DNA of 64,000 bases from Pedobacter sp. ASV12 (GCF_016429155.1 NZ_JAELUC010000002.1:62001-126000), one strand, 5' to 3'; positions 34,030 to 43,167 are shown, counted from the stretch's first letter. Notes: generated by a model not told the origin, from the letters alone. Made by a program: numbers and translations.

Positions 34030-35394
34030 ATGAAGCTGAACACGATTACCTTAGCACTTTCCCTGCTTGGCCTAACCACGGCTGTACAAGCGCAAAAAAC
34101 TACCTCTTTGTTTGATGGCAAAACCCTAAATGGCTGGAAGCCCATTGTGGGTTCTGCACCTTATGCCATAGAGAACGGCATGATTGTAGGTACCATGGCC
34201 AAAGGTTCGCCCAACTCTTTTTTGGTGACCGAAAAAGAATACGGCAATTTTATTTTAGAGCTGGATGTAAAACTGGAAGGCACCGAAACCAATTCGGGTA
34301 TCCAAACGCGTAGCCATTTTAATCCTGCCGGCAACCAAGGCAAAGGCATGGTGTACGGAAGGCAGGTTGAAATAGATCCATCGGCCAGATCGTGGACTGG
34401 CGGTATCTACGACGAGGCCCGAAGGCAGTGGCTTTATCCGCTAGAACTTAATCCGAAAGCCAAATCGGCTTACAAGGTAGAAGAATTTAACCATTATAAA
34501 ATCGAATGTATCGGTAACGAAACCAAAACCTGGGTAAACGGCATTCCGGTTGCCTATGTTATCGATACCGTTGATCAAACTGGTTTTATTGGCCTGCAGG
34601 TGCATGGCATTGGCAATAACCTCAAATTGGATGGCAAAAAGGTTTATTTTAAAAACATCCGCATCCAAACCGAAAATCTCAAGCCACAGGCTTTTCCAAA
34701 GGGAATTTATACCGTTAATTTTATGCCTAATAACCTTTCTGCCTACGAAAAAGCCAATGGTTATAAATTGCTGTTTGATGGCAAAACCAATGCAGGCTGG
34801 GTTGGGGCCTATAAAACCGCATTCCCGGCAAAGGGCTGGAGCATTGCCAATGGCGAGCTGACAGTGCTGCCGTCGGATGGGGCAGAATCAACCAATGGAG
34901 GCGATATCGTGACCAAGGAAGAGTTTTCGGCCTTCGATCTTTCTTTCGATTTCAAACTGTCTGAAGGCGCCAACAGTGGCGTAAAATACTTCGTCACCCT
35001 GTCTGAAAAAAATACCGGATCGGCCATCGGTCTCGAGTATCAGGTACTGGATGACGAGAGGCATCCCGATGCCAAATTGGGCAGGGATGGCAACAGGACA
35101 TTGGCTTCGCTGTACGATTTGATGACCGCTAAAAAGGAAGCCCGTTTCCTGCATCCTATTGGTGCCTGGAACAGCGGCAGGGTAGTGGTTTATCCGAACA
35201 ACAAAGTAGAACATTACCTCAACGGCGTAAAAGTATTGGAATATACCAGGGGGTCTGAAGAATTCAGGAAGCTGGTTGCTTTGAGCAAATATAAGGTTTG
35301 GAAAGATTTTGGCGAGGCGCCTAAAGGGCACCTTTTGTTACAGGATCATGGAAACCGGGTGAGTTTTAGAAGCATCAAAATCAAGACTTTGTAA
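34030..35394 (+). CDS. Exported protein with two DUF1080 (3-keto-disaccharide hydrolase) domains
   Basis: A 454-residue protein with signal MKLNTITLALSLLGLTTAVQAQ. Two LamG-like DUF1080 domains are present in tandem: SLFDGKTLNGW opens the first and LLFDGKTNAGW the second (about residues 245-450). The family includes enzymes that cleave 3-keto-glycosides after C3 oxidation. It is flanked by two Gfo/Idh/MocA genes; the next gene's ATG overlaps its TAA by one base (TAATG), a sign of translational coupling. Confidence 0.9.
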   Translation: MKLNTITLALSLLGLTTAVQAQKTTSLFDGKTLNGWKPIVGSAPYAIENGMIVGTMAKGSPNSFLVTEKEYGNFILELDVKLEGTETNSGIQTRSHFNPAGNQGKGMVYGRQVEIDPSARSWTGGIYDEARRQWLYPLELNPKAKSAYKVEEFNHYKIECIGNETKTWVNGIPVAYVIDTVDQTGFIGLQVHGIGNNLKLDGKKVYFKNIRIQTENLKPQAFPKGIYTVNFMPNNLSAYEKANGYKLLFDGKTNAGWVGAYKTAFPAKGWSIANGELTVLPSDGAESTNGGDIVTKEEFSAFDLSFDFKLSEGANSGVKYFVTLSEKNTGSAIGLEYQVLDDERHPDAKLGRDGNRTLASLYDLMTAKKEARFLHPIGAWNSGRVVVYPNNKVEHYLNGVKVLEYTRGSEEFRKLVALSKYKVWKDFGEAPKGHLLLQDHGNRVSFRSIKIKTL

Positions 35395-36581
35395 TGCGAC
35401 GTCGTACTTTTATTCAAAAATCGGCCCTGATGGGGTCTGGTTTGTTGCTGTCAGACCGTTTGATGGCCAACCTGTATGCCGAACCCATTTCTATGGCCAT
35501 GATTGGCTGTGGCGATCGGGGCAAAGGGGTGCTTTCCGTTGTCAGATCTATGCCTGAGCTGTTTAAAGTAGCTGCTTATTGCGATGTGCTCGATTTTAGA
35601 TTGGCCGAAACCAAGCCTTATGTGCCGGCATCGGCCGAAGCAGTAAAAGACTACCAGAAAATTCTCGACAATAAAAATATCAAGGCCGTATTTATTGCGG
35701 TACCCTTAAACCAGCATTTTAAAATTGCCAAAGATGCCGTGCTGGCAGGCAAGCACGTTTATGTAGAGAAAACCATGACCTACAATGCCAGTCAGGCGCT
35801 CGAATTGAGGAAGCTGGTGAAGCAATACCCTAAACAGGTATTTCAGGTGGGTTACCAATACCGCTATTCGCCTTTGTATTTTAAGGTAAAGGAAATGATC
35901 CAGAGTGGCTATATCGGCAAGGTTTCGCAGATAGACTGCCGGTGGGACAGAAACGGCAACTGGCGCAGGGCAGTACCCGATCCGGGTTTAGAACGGCAGA
36001 TCAATTGGCGCATGTACAAGGAATACTCTGGTGGCCTGCCTGCCGAGCTGTTGTCGCACCAAATCGATTTTATCAATTGGGCATTCGAAACGCAACCCAA
36101 CGAAATTTTGGGAACCGGCGGGATTGACGTCTTTAAGGATGGCCGCGAAACCTACGACAATGTGCAGGCCGTTTTAAGGTACAAGGAGGCGGGTATGATC
36201 GGCAATTTTGGAGCCACCTGTGGCAATGCGCATGATGGTTACCTGTTCAAGATCAAAGGCACCAAAGGCACGGTTTCCCTGCTCACCAATACGGGGGTAT
36301 TTTATCCTGAAAAGGCTTTGGCCAAAGAACTGGGTATTGTTGATGGCGTAACCAGTGCCACCAAAATAGCACCCCATGCCGACGGGGGCATCCCGATTTT
36401 AGACAAGCCTACCATAGACGGTACTAACTATGCCTTGAAAGCTTTTTACGAATCGATAACAGCAGGGAGTATGCCCGTTTCGAACATCGATACAGGCACC
36501 AAGGCTTCTATTTGTGTGGCCATGTGCAACGAAGCCATTTATTCGGGGCAAAGCCAGTTTTGGAAAAAGGAATACGATTAG
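35394..36581 (+). CDS. Gfo/Idh/MocA family oxidoreductase with N-terminal signal-like sequence
   Basis: A 395-residue dehydrogenase. The N-terminus MRRRTFIQKSALMGSGLLLS resembles a Tat signal. The nucleotide-binding motif is MAMIGCGDRGKGV. In place of the usual EKP it has EKT (YVEKTMTYNASQA). Substrate-domain landmarks are GLPAELLSHQIDFINWAF and GTNYALKAFYESI. It is translationally coupled to the DUF1080 gene upstream. Together with the gene at 32639 it may catalyse C3 oxidation or reduction of sugars. Confidence 0.88.
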   Translation: MRRRTFIQKSALMGSGLLLSDRLMANLYAEPISMAMIGCGDRGKGVLSVVRSMPELFKVAAYCDVLDFRLAETKPYVPASAEAVKDYQKILDNKNIKAVFIAVPLNQHFKIAKDAVLAGKHVYVEKTMTYNASQALELRKLVKQYPKQVFQVGYQYRYSPLYFKVKEMIQSGYIGKVSQIDCRWDRNGNWRRAVPDPGLERQINWRMYKEYSGGLPAELLSHQIDFINWAFETQPNEILGTGGIDVFKDGRETYDNVQAVLRYKEAGMIGNFGATCGNAHDGYLFKIKGTKGTVSLLTNTGVFYPEKALAKELGIVDGVTSATKIAPHADGGIPILDKPTIDGTNYALKAFYESITAGSMPVSNIDTGTKASICVAMCNEAIYSGQSQFWKKEYD

Positions 36582-36590
36582 GAAGCTAAA

Positions 36591-37052
36591 TTAAAGCGCC
36601 TGATAGTGGGGAAGCTCGGCCACAAACAAAAAACGGCCGTTGCTATGGTCTATTTGGGCATGGTAATGCTGCAGGCCATTGGTTACCACCAGCCAAGGCG
36701 CTTTGTAAACCGAGTTATAGCGCGCAGCTTGGTCAAAAGTAGCTTGTGTAATCGCCACCGAAGGCGCTTTGCATTCGATAACCATCAATTTATCGCCGGC
36801 CGTATTGTAGACCAGAATATCGCTTCTTTTACGCGTTTGATTAAGGCTGAGGCCTCCTTCAATCTGTAGCAATGCGGTAGGGAAGCCTTTTTCCTTCACC
36901 AAAAAACGGATAAAATGCTGCCTTACCCATTCTTCGGGCGTTAAAACCAAATGCTTTTTGCGGATTTCGTCGAAAATGAAATAGGTATCCTCTTTTTGCG
37001 TAATCTTAAAGGGATGAGGGGGCAAATTAAGGGGCGTAGGGTTAAAGGGCAT
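36591..37052 (-). CDS. HsdR-N-type PD-(D/E)XK domain protein, orphan
   Basis: A 153-residue protein matching the type I restriction R-subunit N-terminal domain (HSDR_N_2 type): LTPEEWVRQHFIRFLVKEKG, RKRSDILVYNTAGDKLMVIECKAPS (Asp and ExK) and DQAARYNSVYKAPWLVVTNG. There are no helicase, specificity or methylase subunits nearby, so it is not a type I restriction system here. The family is common as a single gene in Bacteroidota; its role is unknown. It converges with the Gfo/Idh gene. Confidence 0.85.
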   Translation of the reverse strand: MPFNPTPLNLPPHPFKITQKEDTYFIFDEIRKKHLVLTPEEWVRQHFIRFLVKEKGFPTALLQIEGGLSLNQTRKRSDILVYNTAGDKLMVIECKAPSVAITQATFDQAARYNSVYKAPWLVVTNGLQHYHAQIDHSNGRFLFVAELPHYQAL

Positions 37053-37059
37053 TTAAAGC

Positions 37060-37230
37060 AGTTTTCGGTTTTCAGTTCCCGGTTCCGGTTCTCGGTTGGC
37101 AGTTTGCTATAGGCGGTTTTAGGCTAACGGTTTTCAATTCCCGCTTTTAGCATCTCAATACTCAATACTCAATACTCAAATCTCATATCTCACATCTCAT
37201 ATCTCACATCTCACCGACAAATATACTACC
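37060..37230. repeat. Degenerate short-word repeat tract between genes
   Basis: The interval before holA is built of repeated short words: GGTTTTC/GGTTCCGGTTCTC, then CTCAATACTCAATACTC and alternating ATCTCATATCTCACATCTC. No reading frame with coding features is present. Such word-repeat gaps recur at 38395-38460 and 48335-48406. Confidence 0.6.
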
Positions 37231-37262
37231 TCAAATCTAATTTAAATCGTAATTTTACGGCA

Positions 37263-38288
37263 ATGAGCGCGGTTGATATCCTAAAAGACTTAAAGGCAAG
37301 AAAATTCAAGCCACTATACTTATTGCAGGGCGAAGAACCTTATTATATTGACCAGGTGGTTGATTACATGGAGAAGCATGTGCTGAGCGATGGCGAAAAA
37401 GGTTTTAACCAAACGGTGCTCTATGGCAAAGACACCGACATGGCCACTATTCTAAATGCGGCCAAACGCTATCCGATGATGTCCGAATACCAGCTTATCA
37501 TTGTGAAAGAAGCCCAAGACCTGAAATGGGCCAAAGAAACCGAAGGCAGCAGCAAAGAGGCCGAAGTAGCGCTCAACTATTTTGAGAAGCCCTTGCCGAG
37601 CACTATTTTGGTGCTTGCCTACAAATATGCCAATTTCGACAAGCGCAAAAAGATATACAAGGCCATTGCCAACAACGGCGTGGTTTTTCAGTCTGACCCA
37701 GTGCGCGATTACAAACTAATGCCCTGGATCGAAGACCATATCAAGGAAAAAGGCTATAAAATTGCTCCTCAGGCGGCCGCGCTGATGGCCGAATACCTGG
37801 GCACCGATTTGTCTAAAATTGCCAACGAAGTAGAAAAGCTCTGTTTGAACATCAGCAAAGATGCCACGATACAAACAGACGATATCCAGCGTAATATTGG
37901 TATCAGCAAGGAATACAACGTATTCGAACTGCAAAAGGCATTGGCCACGCGCAATGTGCTCAAATGCAATCAGATTGTGAATTATTTTGCCGACAATCCC
38001 AAAGCCAACCCTATGGTGATGGTGATGGCCAATTTGAGTGCTTATTTTACCAAAATTCTCAAATACCACTACCTGCCCAATAAAAACGATGCCGCTAAGG
38101 AACTGGGTGTAAATCCATATTTTGTGAAAGATTACGAAACCGCCGCCCGGACGTTCAGCATTGGCAAAACCTTCGACATCATCAGCATACTTCGCAGCTA
38201 CGATCTAAAAAGCAAGGGTTTAGACAGCACCGGAAATACGACCGATGGTGAGCTGTTAAAGGAAATGTTGTTTAAGATAATCCATTAG
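37263..38288 (+). CDS. holA: DNA polymerase III delta subunit
   Basis: Clamp-loader subunit that opens the beta sliding clamp. The 341-residue protein has the HolA opening, DILKDLKARKFKPLYLLQGEEPYYID, as the start region; MSEYQLIIVKEAQDL (AAA+ domain) and the C-terminal helical clamp-loader collar domain (ELQKALATRNVLKC, MANLSAYFTKILKYH) follow. The length is normal. The 38289-38460 gap has no further gene. Confidence 0.93.
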   Translation: MSAVDILKDLKARKFKPLYLLQGEEPYYIDQVVDYMEKHVLSDGEKGFNQTVLYGKDTDMATILNAAKRYPMMSEYQLIIVKEAQDLKWAKETEGSSKEAEVALNYFEKPLPSTILVLAYKYANFDKRKKIYKAIANNGVVFQSDPVRDYKLMPWIEDHIKEKGYKIAPQAAALMAEYLGTDLSKIANEVEKLCLNISKDATIQTDDIQRNIGISKEYNVFELQKALATRNVLKCNQIVNYFADNPKANPMVMVMANLSAYFTKILKYHYLPNKNDAAKELGVNPYFVKDYETAARTFSIGKTFDIISILRSYDLKSKGLDSTGNTTDGELLKEMLFKIIH

Positions 38289-38394
38289 TTGGTTGGTATG
38301 TTAGTTTGTTGGGTGGTTAGTTGTTGACAAATGTTTAATCGTTAACTTAGAACTGCCAATTCAAAACTGCTAACTGTCAACTAAGAACCGGTAA

Positions 38395-38460
38395 TTGTTT
38401 CAATCATTCACTCATTCATTCACTCATTCATTCACTCAATCATTCATTCAATCATTCCCC
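38395..38460. repeat. Tetranucleotide-like repeat tract directly before a start codon
   Basis: About 60 bp of ATTC/ACTC units with a 12-bp period run straight into the ATG at 38461. The tract is open in the gene's frame and would read FTHSFTHSFTQ, but the protein fits the VOC family only from residue 1 of the 38461 start. Confidence 0.65.
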
Positions 38461-38820
38461 ATGCTCAAAGGACTTCGCACCATTGTTTATCATGTTACTG
38501 ATCTAGCCAAGGCCAAAGAATGGTACCAACAGGTTTTTGGCATCATGCCTTATTTTGACGAGCCTTTCTACGTAGGCTATAACGTCGGCGGTTTCGAACT
38601 CGGCCTCGATCCTGATCCCTCAAGCTACCAAAATGGCAACCAATCAATAACCTATTGGGGCGTTGACGATATCAAAGCAGCCTTCGAAAAGATGGAGATT
38701 TTGGGTGTTAAGGTACACGAAGCCCCTAAAAACGTGGGCGGCCCAATTTGGGTAGGCAGTATTTACGATCCTTTTGACAACGTAATAGGCCTGATAGAAA
38801 ATCCGGAGTTTCAGGCTTAA
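38461..38820 (+). CDS. VOC superfamily protein
   Basis: A 119-residue VOC domain: LRTIVYHVTDLAKAKEWYQQV opens, YYVGYNVGGFELGLD-like strands follow, and PIWVGSIYDPFDNVIGLIEN closes. His in IVYH and Glu in FELGL are candidate metal ligands. The substrate is unknown. The start is set at the ATG just after the repeat tract. Confidence 0.86.
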   Translation: MLKGLRTIVYHVTDLAKAKEWYQQVFGIMPYFDEPFYVGYNVGGFELGLDPDPSSYQNGNQSITYWGVDDIKAAFEKMEILGVKVHEAPKNVGGPIWVGSIYDPFDNVIGLIENPEFQA

Positions 38821-39009
38821 GTCTGTAGGCTGTCGTGTTTTGTAGGTTAACAAGCCGGCCAATCCTTCATTAACCACCCTCAGCACCAAATACCAACTGG
38901 TGATTTTCGCCTAAATATTTCTAGGCATTGTAACTACAAAGTTATTGATATGGCGATATAATTGGCTCTTTGGTCGTTTATATTTACTTGTCAATTAACT
39001 TATTATTAC

Positions 39010-41586
39010 ATGAAAAGAAATTTACTAACCATTTTACTGGCAGTGGGCGCCATTGCGGCAACCCAGGCACAAGTAAGGCCACAAGGCGGTGGTGCAACAG
39101 ATAGTACCCGCAGGGCTCCGGGTGCGGCCCTGGGCTCGGGTGTGAGGGCACAGCCTAAACCTTATAACCAGGTGATTACCGATAAGGCACTTACCCGAAA
39201 GGGAATGATTACTACCCATAAAATTGAAGACAAATACTATTTTGAAATTGCCGATACCACTTTAGGCAGAGACATTTTGGTGGTAAGCCGCATCTCAAAA
39301 TCGGGTACCGAAGTCCGTGCAGCGCAAGGGTATGCCGGCGATGTCATCGGCAGTACGGTAATCCGTTTCGACAAAGGACCCAACAACCGCATTTTTATGC
39401 GAAAAATCAGCTTCAAAACGTATAGTCCCGATAGCACGACGTCGATGTACCAGAACCTGAAAAATTCAAGCATCCAGCCTATTGCGGCTTCTTTTAACGT
39501 AGCAGCGTATTCGCCCGACAAAAACGGCAGCGTTATCGATGTAACCGATTACATCAACAGCGACAACGATATTTTTTATTTCAGTTCGCCAATATCCAAA
39601 ACCCGCTTCAGGTTGGGTAGCCAATTGGCCGATCGCAGCTATATTCAAAACATCCGCAGTTTTCCGATGAACGTAGAGATCAGCACAGTTAAAACCTACA
39701 GCTTATCAGCAGCAACCACTGGCGGTTTTGGCGGTGGTGCGCCAGCAGGCGGAGGCGGTGCAGGTGGTTCAACCGGTTCGGCAACCATAGAGCTCAATAC
39801 TTCGATGGTGATTTTGCCTAAAGTGCCTATGAAAGCCCGCTATGCCGATCCACGTGTAGGCTATTTTACGGTTGGTTATACCGATTTCGACCTCAACCCG
39901 CAAGGGGTGAAGGAAATCGAGCTCATCAAACGTTGGAGATTGGAACCAAAACCTCAGGATTTGGCCAAATACAAACGTGGCGAGTTGGTGGAGCCGGCTA
40001 AACAGATTGTGTATTACATCGATCCGGCTACGCCAAAAAAATGGGTTCCTTACCTGATTGCCGGTATAAACGATTGGCAAAAAGCCTTTGAGAAAGCCGG
40101 TTTCAAAAATGCCATCGTAGGCAAAATGGCACCAACCAAAGCACAGGATTCGACCTGGAGCATAGACGATGCACGTCATTCGGCTATTGTGTACAAGCCT
40201 TCAGAAATTGCCAATGCCAGCGGACCGAGCATTTCCGATCCTCGCAGCGGCGAAATCATGGAAAGCCATATCAACTGGTATCACAACGTGATGAAACTGG
40301 TGCACGATTGGTATATGATCCAAACGGCTGCGGTTGATCCAAGGGCGCGCAAAGTTACTTTCAGTGACGAATTGATGGGCGATTTGATCCGTTTCGTTTC
40401 TTCGCACGAAGTAGGCCATACTTTGGGCTTGCTGCACAACTATGGTTCAAGCTCAACCGTGCCGGTAGAAAACCTGCGCAACAAAAAATGGGTAGAAGAA
40501 AATGGCCACACGCCGTCTATTATGGATTATGCCCGTTTCAACTATGTCGCGCAGCCAGAAGACAACATTACTTCGAAAGGTTTATATCCACGCATTGGCG
40601 ATTATGATAAATGGGCCATTGAGTGGGGTTATAAATACCTGGATGGCAAAGGTGCCGGCGATGAAACTGCCGCCTTGAATAAAATGGTGATCGAATCGGC
40701 CAAAAACAGACGCCTATGGTTTGGCACCGAGTCTAACCCAGACGATCCGCATTCACAAAATGAAGATTTGGGCGACAATGCCATGAAAGCCAGCGATTAC
40801 GGTATCAAAAACCTCAAGGTAATTTTGCCTCAATTGCCAGCTTGGACTAAAGAGCCTAACGAAGGTTACGAGAATTTAGCGAATATGTATGGCCAGTTAA
40901 CTACGCAGTTTGGCCGCTATATGGGCCACGTTGCCAAGAATGTAGGCGGTGTTTACGAAAATCCGAAAACCGTTGAGCAGGCCGGTTCCATTTACGAGCG
41001 CGTGCCGGCGGCCACGCAAAAAGAGGCCATGGACTTCTTGAACAGGCAATTGTTCATAACGCCAAAATGGATGTTGAACCAGTCGATTTTGGATAACATT
41101 GATCAAAATCCATTGGAAGTAGTTTCCAGGTTACAGGGTTCTACCCTGAGCCGTTTGTTGAGCAACAATACCTTGAGCAAATTGGTGGCTGCCGAAGCTA
41201 CAGATGGTGCCACGGCTTACAAAATTACCGATCTGTTTGGCGATTTGAACGGTTCGATCTTCACTGAGCTGAAATCAAATGCAACGATCGATGTATATCG
41301 TCGTAACCTGCAAAAGGCCTATGTAGATAAGCTGATTGCCATTGTGAAACCAGCTGCGCCAGCACCAACAGCGGTTAATGCCGTTTTAACCGGCAGGGGC
41401 GGTAACATTCCTACGGGTTTGTCGGCGTCGCAAAGCGATGTGGTATCGGTGGTTAAAGGCCAGTTGCGTGATTTGGATAAAACCATCAAATCGGCGGCAG
41501 GCTCGCAAGGCGATACCTTAAGCAAATACCATCTGCAAGACCTGGCCGACCGCATCGAGGCGGCTTTAGACAGCAAAAAAGACTAA
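39010..41586 (+). CDS. Exported zinc-dependent metalloprotease (DUF5117/DUF4953 type)
   Basis: An 858-residue protein with signal MKRNLLTILLAVGAIAATQAQ. The extended zinc motif HEVGHTLGLLHN (HExxHxxGxxH, gluzincin/metzincin style) lies in the C-terminal half. The N-terminal half is DUF5117/5118-like. A Gly-rich insert (FGGGAPAGGGGAGG) at about nt 39720-39780 separates two strands. The ATG at 39010 is chosen because the signal peptide starts there; an upstream extension of 16 codons is rejected. A perfect terminator follows. Confidence 0.9.
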   Translation: MKRNLLTILLAVGAIAATQAQVRPQGGGATDSTRRAPGAALGSGVRAQPKPYNQVITDKALTRKGMITTHKIEDKYYFEIADTTLGRDILVVSRISKSGTEVRAAQGYAGDVIGSTVIRFDKGPNNRIFMRKISFKTYSPDSTTSMYQNLKNSSIQPIAASFNVAAYSPDKNGSVIDVTDYINSDNDIFYFSSPISKTRFRLGSQLADRSYIQNIRSFPMNVEISTVKTYSLSAATTGGFGGGAPAGGGGAGGSTGSATIELNTSMVILPKVPMKARYADPRVGYFTVGYTDFDLNPQGVKEIELIKRWRLEPKPQDLAKYKRGELVEPAKQIVYYIDPATPKKWVPYLIAGINDWQKAFEKAGFKNAIVGKMAPTKAQDSTWSIDDARHSAIVYKPSEIANASGPSISDPRSGEIMESHINWYHNVMKLVHDWYMIQTAAVDPRARKVTFSDELMGDLIRFVSSHEVGHTLGLLHNYGSSSTVPVENLRNKKWVEENGHTPSIMDYARFNYVAQPEDNITSKGLYPRIGDYDKWAIEWGYKYLDGKGAGDETAALNKMVIESAKNRRLWFGTESNPDDPHSQNEDLGDNAMKASDYGIKNLKVILPQLPAWTKEPNEGYENLANMYGQLTTQFGRYMGHVAKNVGGVYENPKTVEQAGSIYERVPAATQKEAMDFLNRQLFITPKWMLNQSILDNIDQNPLEVVSRLQGSTLSRLLSNNTLSKLVAAEATDGATAYKITDLFGDLNGSIFTELKSNATIDVYRRNLQKAYVDKLIAIVKPAAPAPTAVNAVLTGRGGNIPTGLSASQSDVVSVVKGQLRDLDKTIKSAAGSQGDTLSKYHLQDLADRIEAALDSKKD

Positions 41587-41610
41587 GCACTTTTATTAGA
41601 AAAACAGAAA

Positions 41611-41638
41611 AGCCCCGAAATTTTCGGGGCTTTTTGTT
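41611..41638. terminator. Bidirectional intrinsic terminator
   Basis: Stem AGCCCCGAAA / TTTTCGGGGCT with TTTTTGTTTT on the plus side and a T-rich run on the minus side. It separates the convergent metalloprotease and AHSA1 genes. Confidence 0.9.
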
Positions 41639-42133
41639 TTATTTCGACATCAAATAGTCGTCCAGATTTTCCATTCCTGCGGTAAAGCCTTCTTTAAAGC
41701 TCATACCGATAATGGTGTTCATGTCTTCCTCCTTGTCGAAGGTGATTTCGATGTAAACCTGGGTTTCGTTGCCTTCGGCCTTGAAGTTCTTGTCCCAGTG
41801 CATGATTGGAAATTCAAGGTTAGGTGTACCGTTTTCGTCGCAAAAGCCTGCCGAACTGTTGATGTGGCTTTCTGGGTTTACGATATGGTAATCTACCTTG
41901 CACCAATGGCGCTCGCCTTCGGGGCCCACCATGCAATAGAGCCAGTGGCCACCGCTCTTGCAATCCATGGTTTTGGTTTCAGCCTTAAAAGGTTTAGGCG
42001 CCCACCATTGGTCCAGGATTTCACTGTCTGTCCAGGCTCTCCATACGGTAGAGAGGTCGGCACCGAACGACCTCGTTACGGTTATTTTCTTGTTTTGTGG
42101 TTCTTTCGAAAAGATAGCTTCTCTCTTTGTCAT
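41639..42133 (-). CDS. AHSA1/SRPBCC-like protein, ArsR-linked (locus A)
   Basis: A 164-residue START-like protein: [20 protein letters not shown] opens, [15 protein letters not shown] follows, and [18 protein letters not shown] ends. Its start overlaps the ArsR stop by 4 bp (ATGA), so the two are cotranscribed and translationally coupled. ArsR-AHSA1 pairs are frequent in bacteria; the ligand is unknown. Confidence 0.88.
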   Translation of the reverse strand: MTKREAIFSKEPQNKKITVTRSFGADLSTVWRAWTDSEILDQWWAPKPFKAETKTMDCKSGGHWLYCMVGPEGERHWCKVDYHIVNPESHINSSAGFCDENGTPNLEFPIMHWDKNFKAEGNETQVYIEITFDKEEDMNTIIGMSFKEGFTAGMENLDDYLMSK

Positions 42134-42450
42134 GATTTTTTAGGTTCTAAATTTTCCAATAAGTTGTCCAATTGTTCGAAACGAGTTTCCCAAAGTTTGC
42201 GGAACTGCTCCATCCACAGGTCAACCTCTTTCATTTGCTTCGGGTTGAAGTGATAATAGATTTCGCGGCCATTTTGCTTTTGTTTAATAAGCTGGCACTC
42301 GTTTAATATTTTGATGTGCTTGGATATGGCCTGACGGGTACTGTCGAAATTTTCGGCAATGGCATTGGGCGTCATGGCTTGTAGGGCGAGCAATCCGATA
42401 ATGGCGCGGCGGGTAGGGTCGGCAATGGCCTGGAATACGTCTCTTCTCAT
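42130..42450 (-). CDS. ArsR-family transcriptional repressor (locus A)
   Basis: A 106-residue winged-helix protein: [19 protein letters not shown] opens, followed by the recognition helix region [18 protein letters not shown] and the wing [11 protein letters not shown]. No cysteine-based ArsR metal site is evident. It is probably an autorepressor, as two palindromes overlap its promoter. The ATG at 42450 matches homologues; an extension to 42510 would cover the operators. Confidence 0.92.
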   Translation of the reverse strand: MRRDVFQAIADPTRRAIIGLLALQAMTPNAIAENFDSTRQAISKHIKILNECQLIKQKQNGREIYYHFNPKQMKEVDLWMEQFRKLWETRFEQLDNLLENLEPKKS

Positions 42451-42461
42451 AAAAATAATAA

Positions 42462-42511
42462 TTTGCAACCGTTCAGTTGCAAATATAAGCGAAACCAATC
42501 GGTTGCGCAAA
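42462..42511 (-). promoter_or_regulatory. Autoregulated promoter of the ArsR/AHSA1 operon, locus A
   Basis: Minus strand: TTTG at 42511-42508, 20-bp spacer, TATATTTG at 42487-42480. Proximal operator: TTTGCAAC-N6-GTTGCAAA at 42462-42483, a perfect 8-bp inverted repeat overlapping the -7 box. Distal operator: GCGAAAC-N6-GTTGCGC at 42489-42508, one mismatch, filling the spacer. Operator centres are 26 bp apart. Confidence 0.7.
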
Positions 42512-42564
42512 TGTTTTTTGAAAAAATGTAAATAGCTTTAGCTATCGTGATAGTGAGGAGACTT

Positions 42565-43086
42565 TTAAGACTTTGAGTATTGCCCAAATTCTTCAAGCCA
42601 TTGCTTAAAATAACGGGTAATTTCTTCGTGAATATTTTCCTTATTTATTCCATCGACATACCACTGAACATCACTATATTGAAGATCGCTCATTGCCCAA
42701 TAAAGGAGGAAGAACTGCTGTAATCTTTTATCATGATTAAGATCTTCATATAAGTCATTTAAAATATCTAATACTTTTTTATACTTTATTTTGCCTTTTA
42801 GCGCTTCAAGTATGAGGTAAGAAGAATACCCATAAGCGATTTGATGCTTATCGTTATAATCTAAAGCTAATTCTTGTAAAACCTTATCCGTTAACGTTCT
42901 CATCTCAAACTGATTAAAGGGGGCGCTTTCGCCTGCAAGAATGATTAAGTGCTCTGTATCAAATCCCGACATCAGCATTTCAATAGCCCATTGAACCCAC
43001 TCTTCATTGATAGAATGGTTAAGGCTTTTATAGGTAAGAATTGCATAAGTTGATTTTGGAAAATTTGAAGGGAGAGGTATTGACAT
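42565..43086 (-). CDS. Unknown 173-residue protein, AT-rich
   Basis: A cytosolic, helix-rich protein opening MSIPLPSNFPKSTYAILTY, with GYSSYLILEALKGKIKYKKV in the middle and a Trp/Tyr-rich C-terminus. No family recognised. Base composition is visibly more AT-rich than its neighbours, which may indicate acquisition by transfer. The ATG at 43086 is preferred; a TTG at 43104 is the alternative. Confidence 0.7.
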   Translation of the reverse strand: MSIPLPSNFPKSTYAILTYKSLNHSINEEWVQWAIEMLMSGFDTEHLIILAGESAPFNQFEMRTLTDKVLQELALDYNDKHQIAYGYSSYLILEALKGKIKYKKVLDILNDLYEDLNHDKRLQQFFLLYWAMSDLQYSDVQWYVDGINKENIHEEITRYFKQWLEEFGQYSKS

Positions 43087-43167
43087 AAAGCATTTCTTAA
43101 TCAACTAATATAATAAATATCTCTATGAGTTATTTGGGTTTTCTTCTTCACTTGCTTCTGTAATTAG

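Noticed and set aside
36591-37052. Part of a type I restriction-modification system
   Set aside because: No HsdS, HsdM or helicase domain is nearby.
37130-37220. CRISPR-like array
   Set aside because: The repeated words are too short and variable and have no regular spacers.
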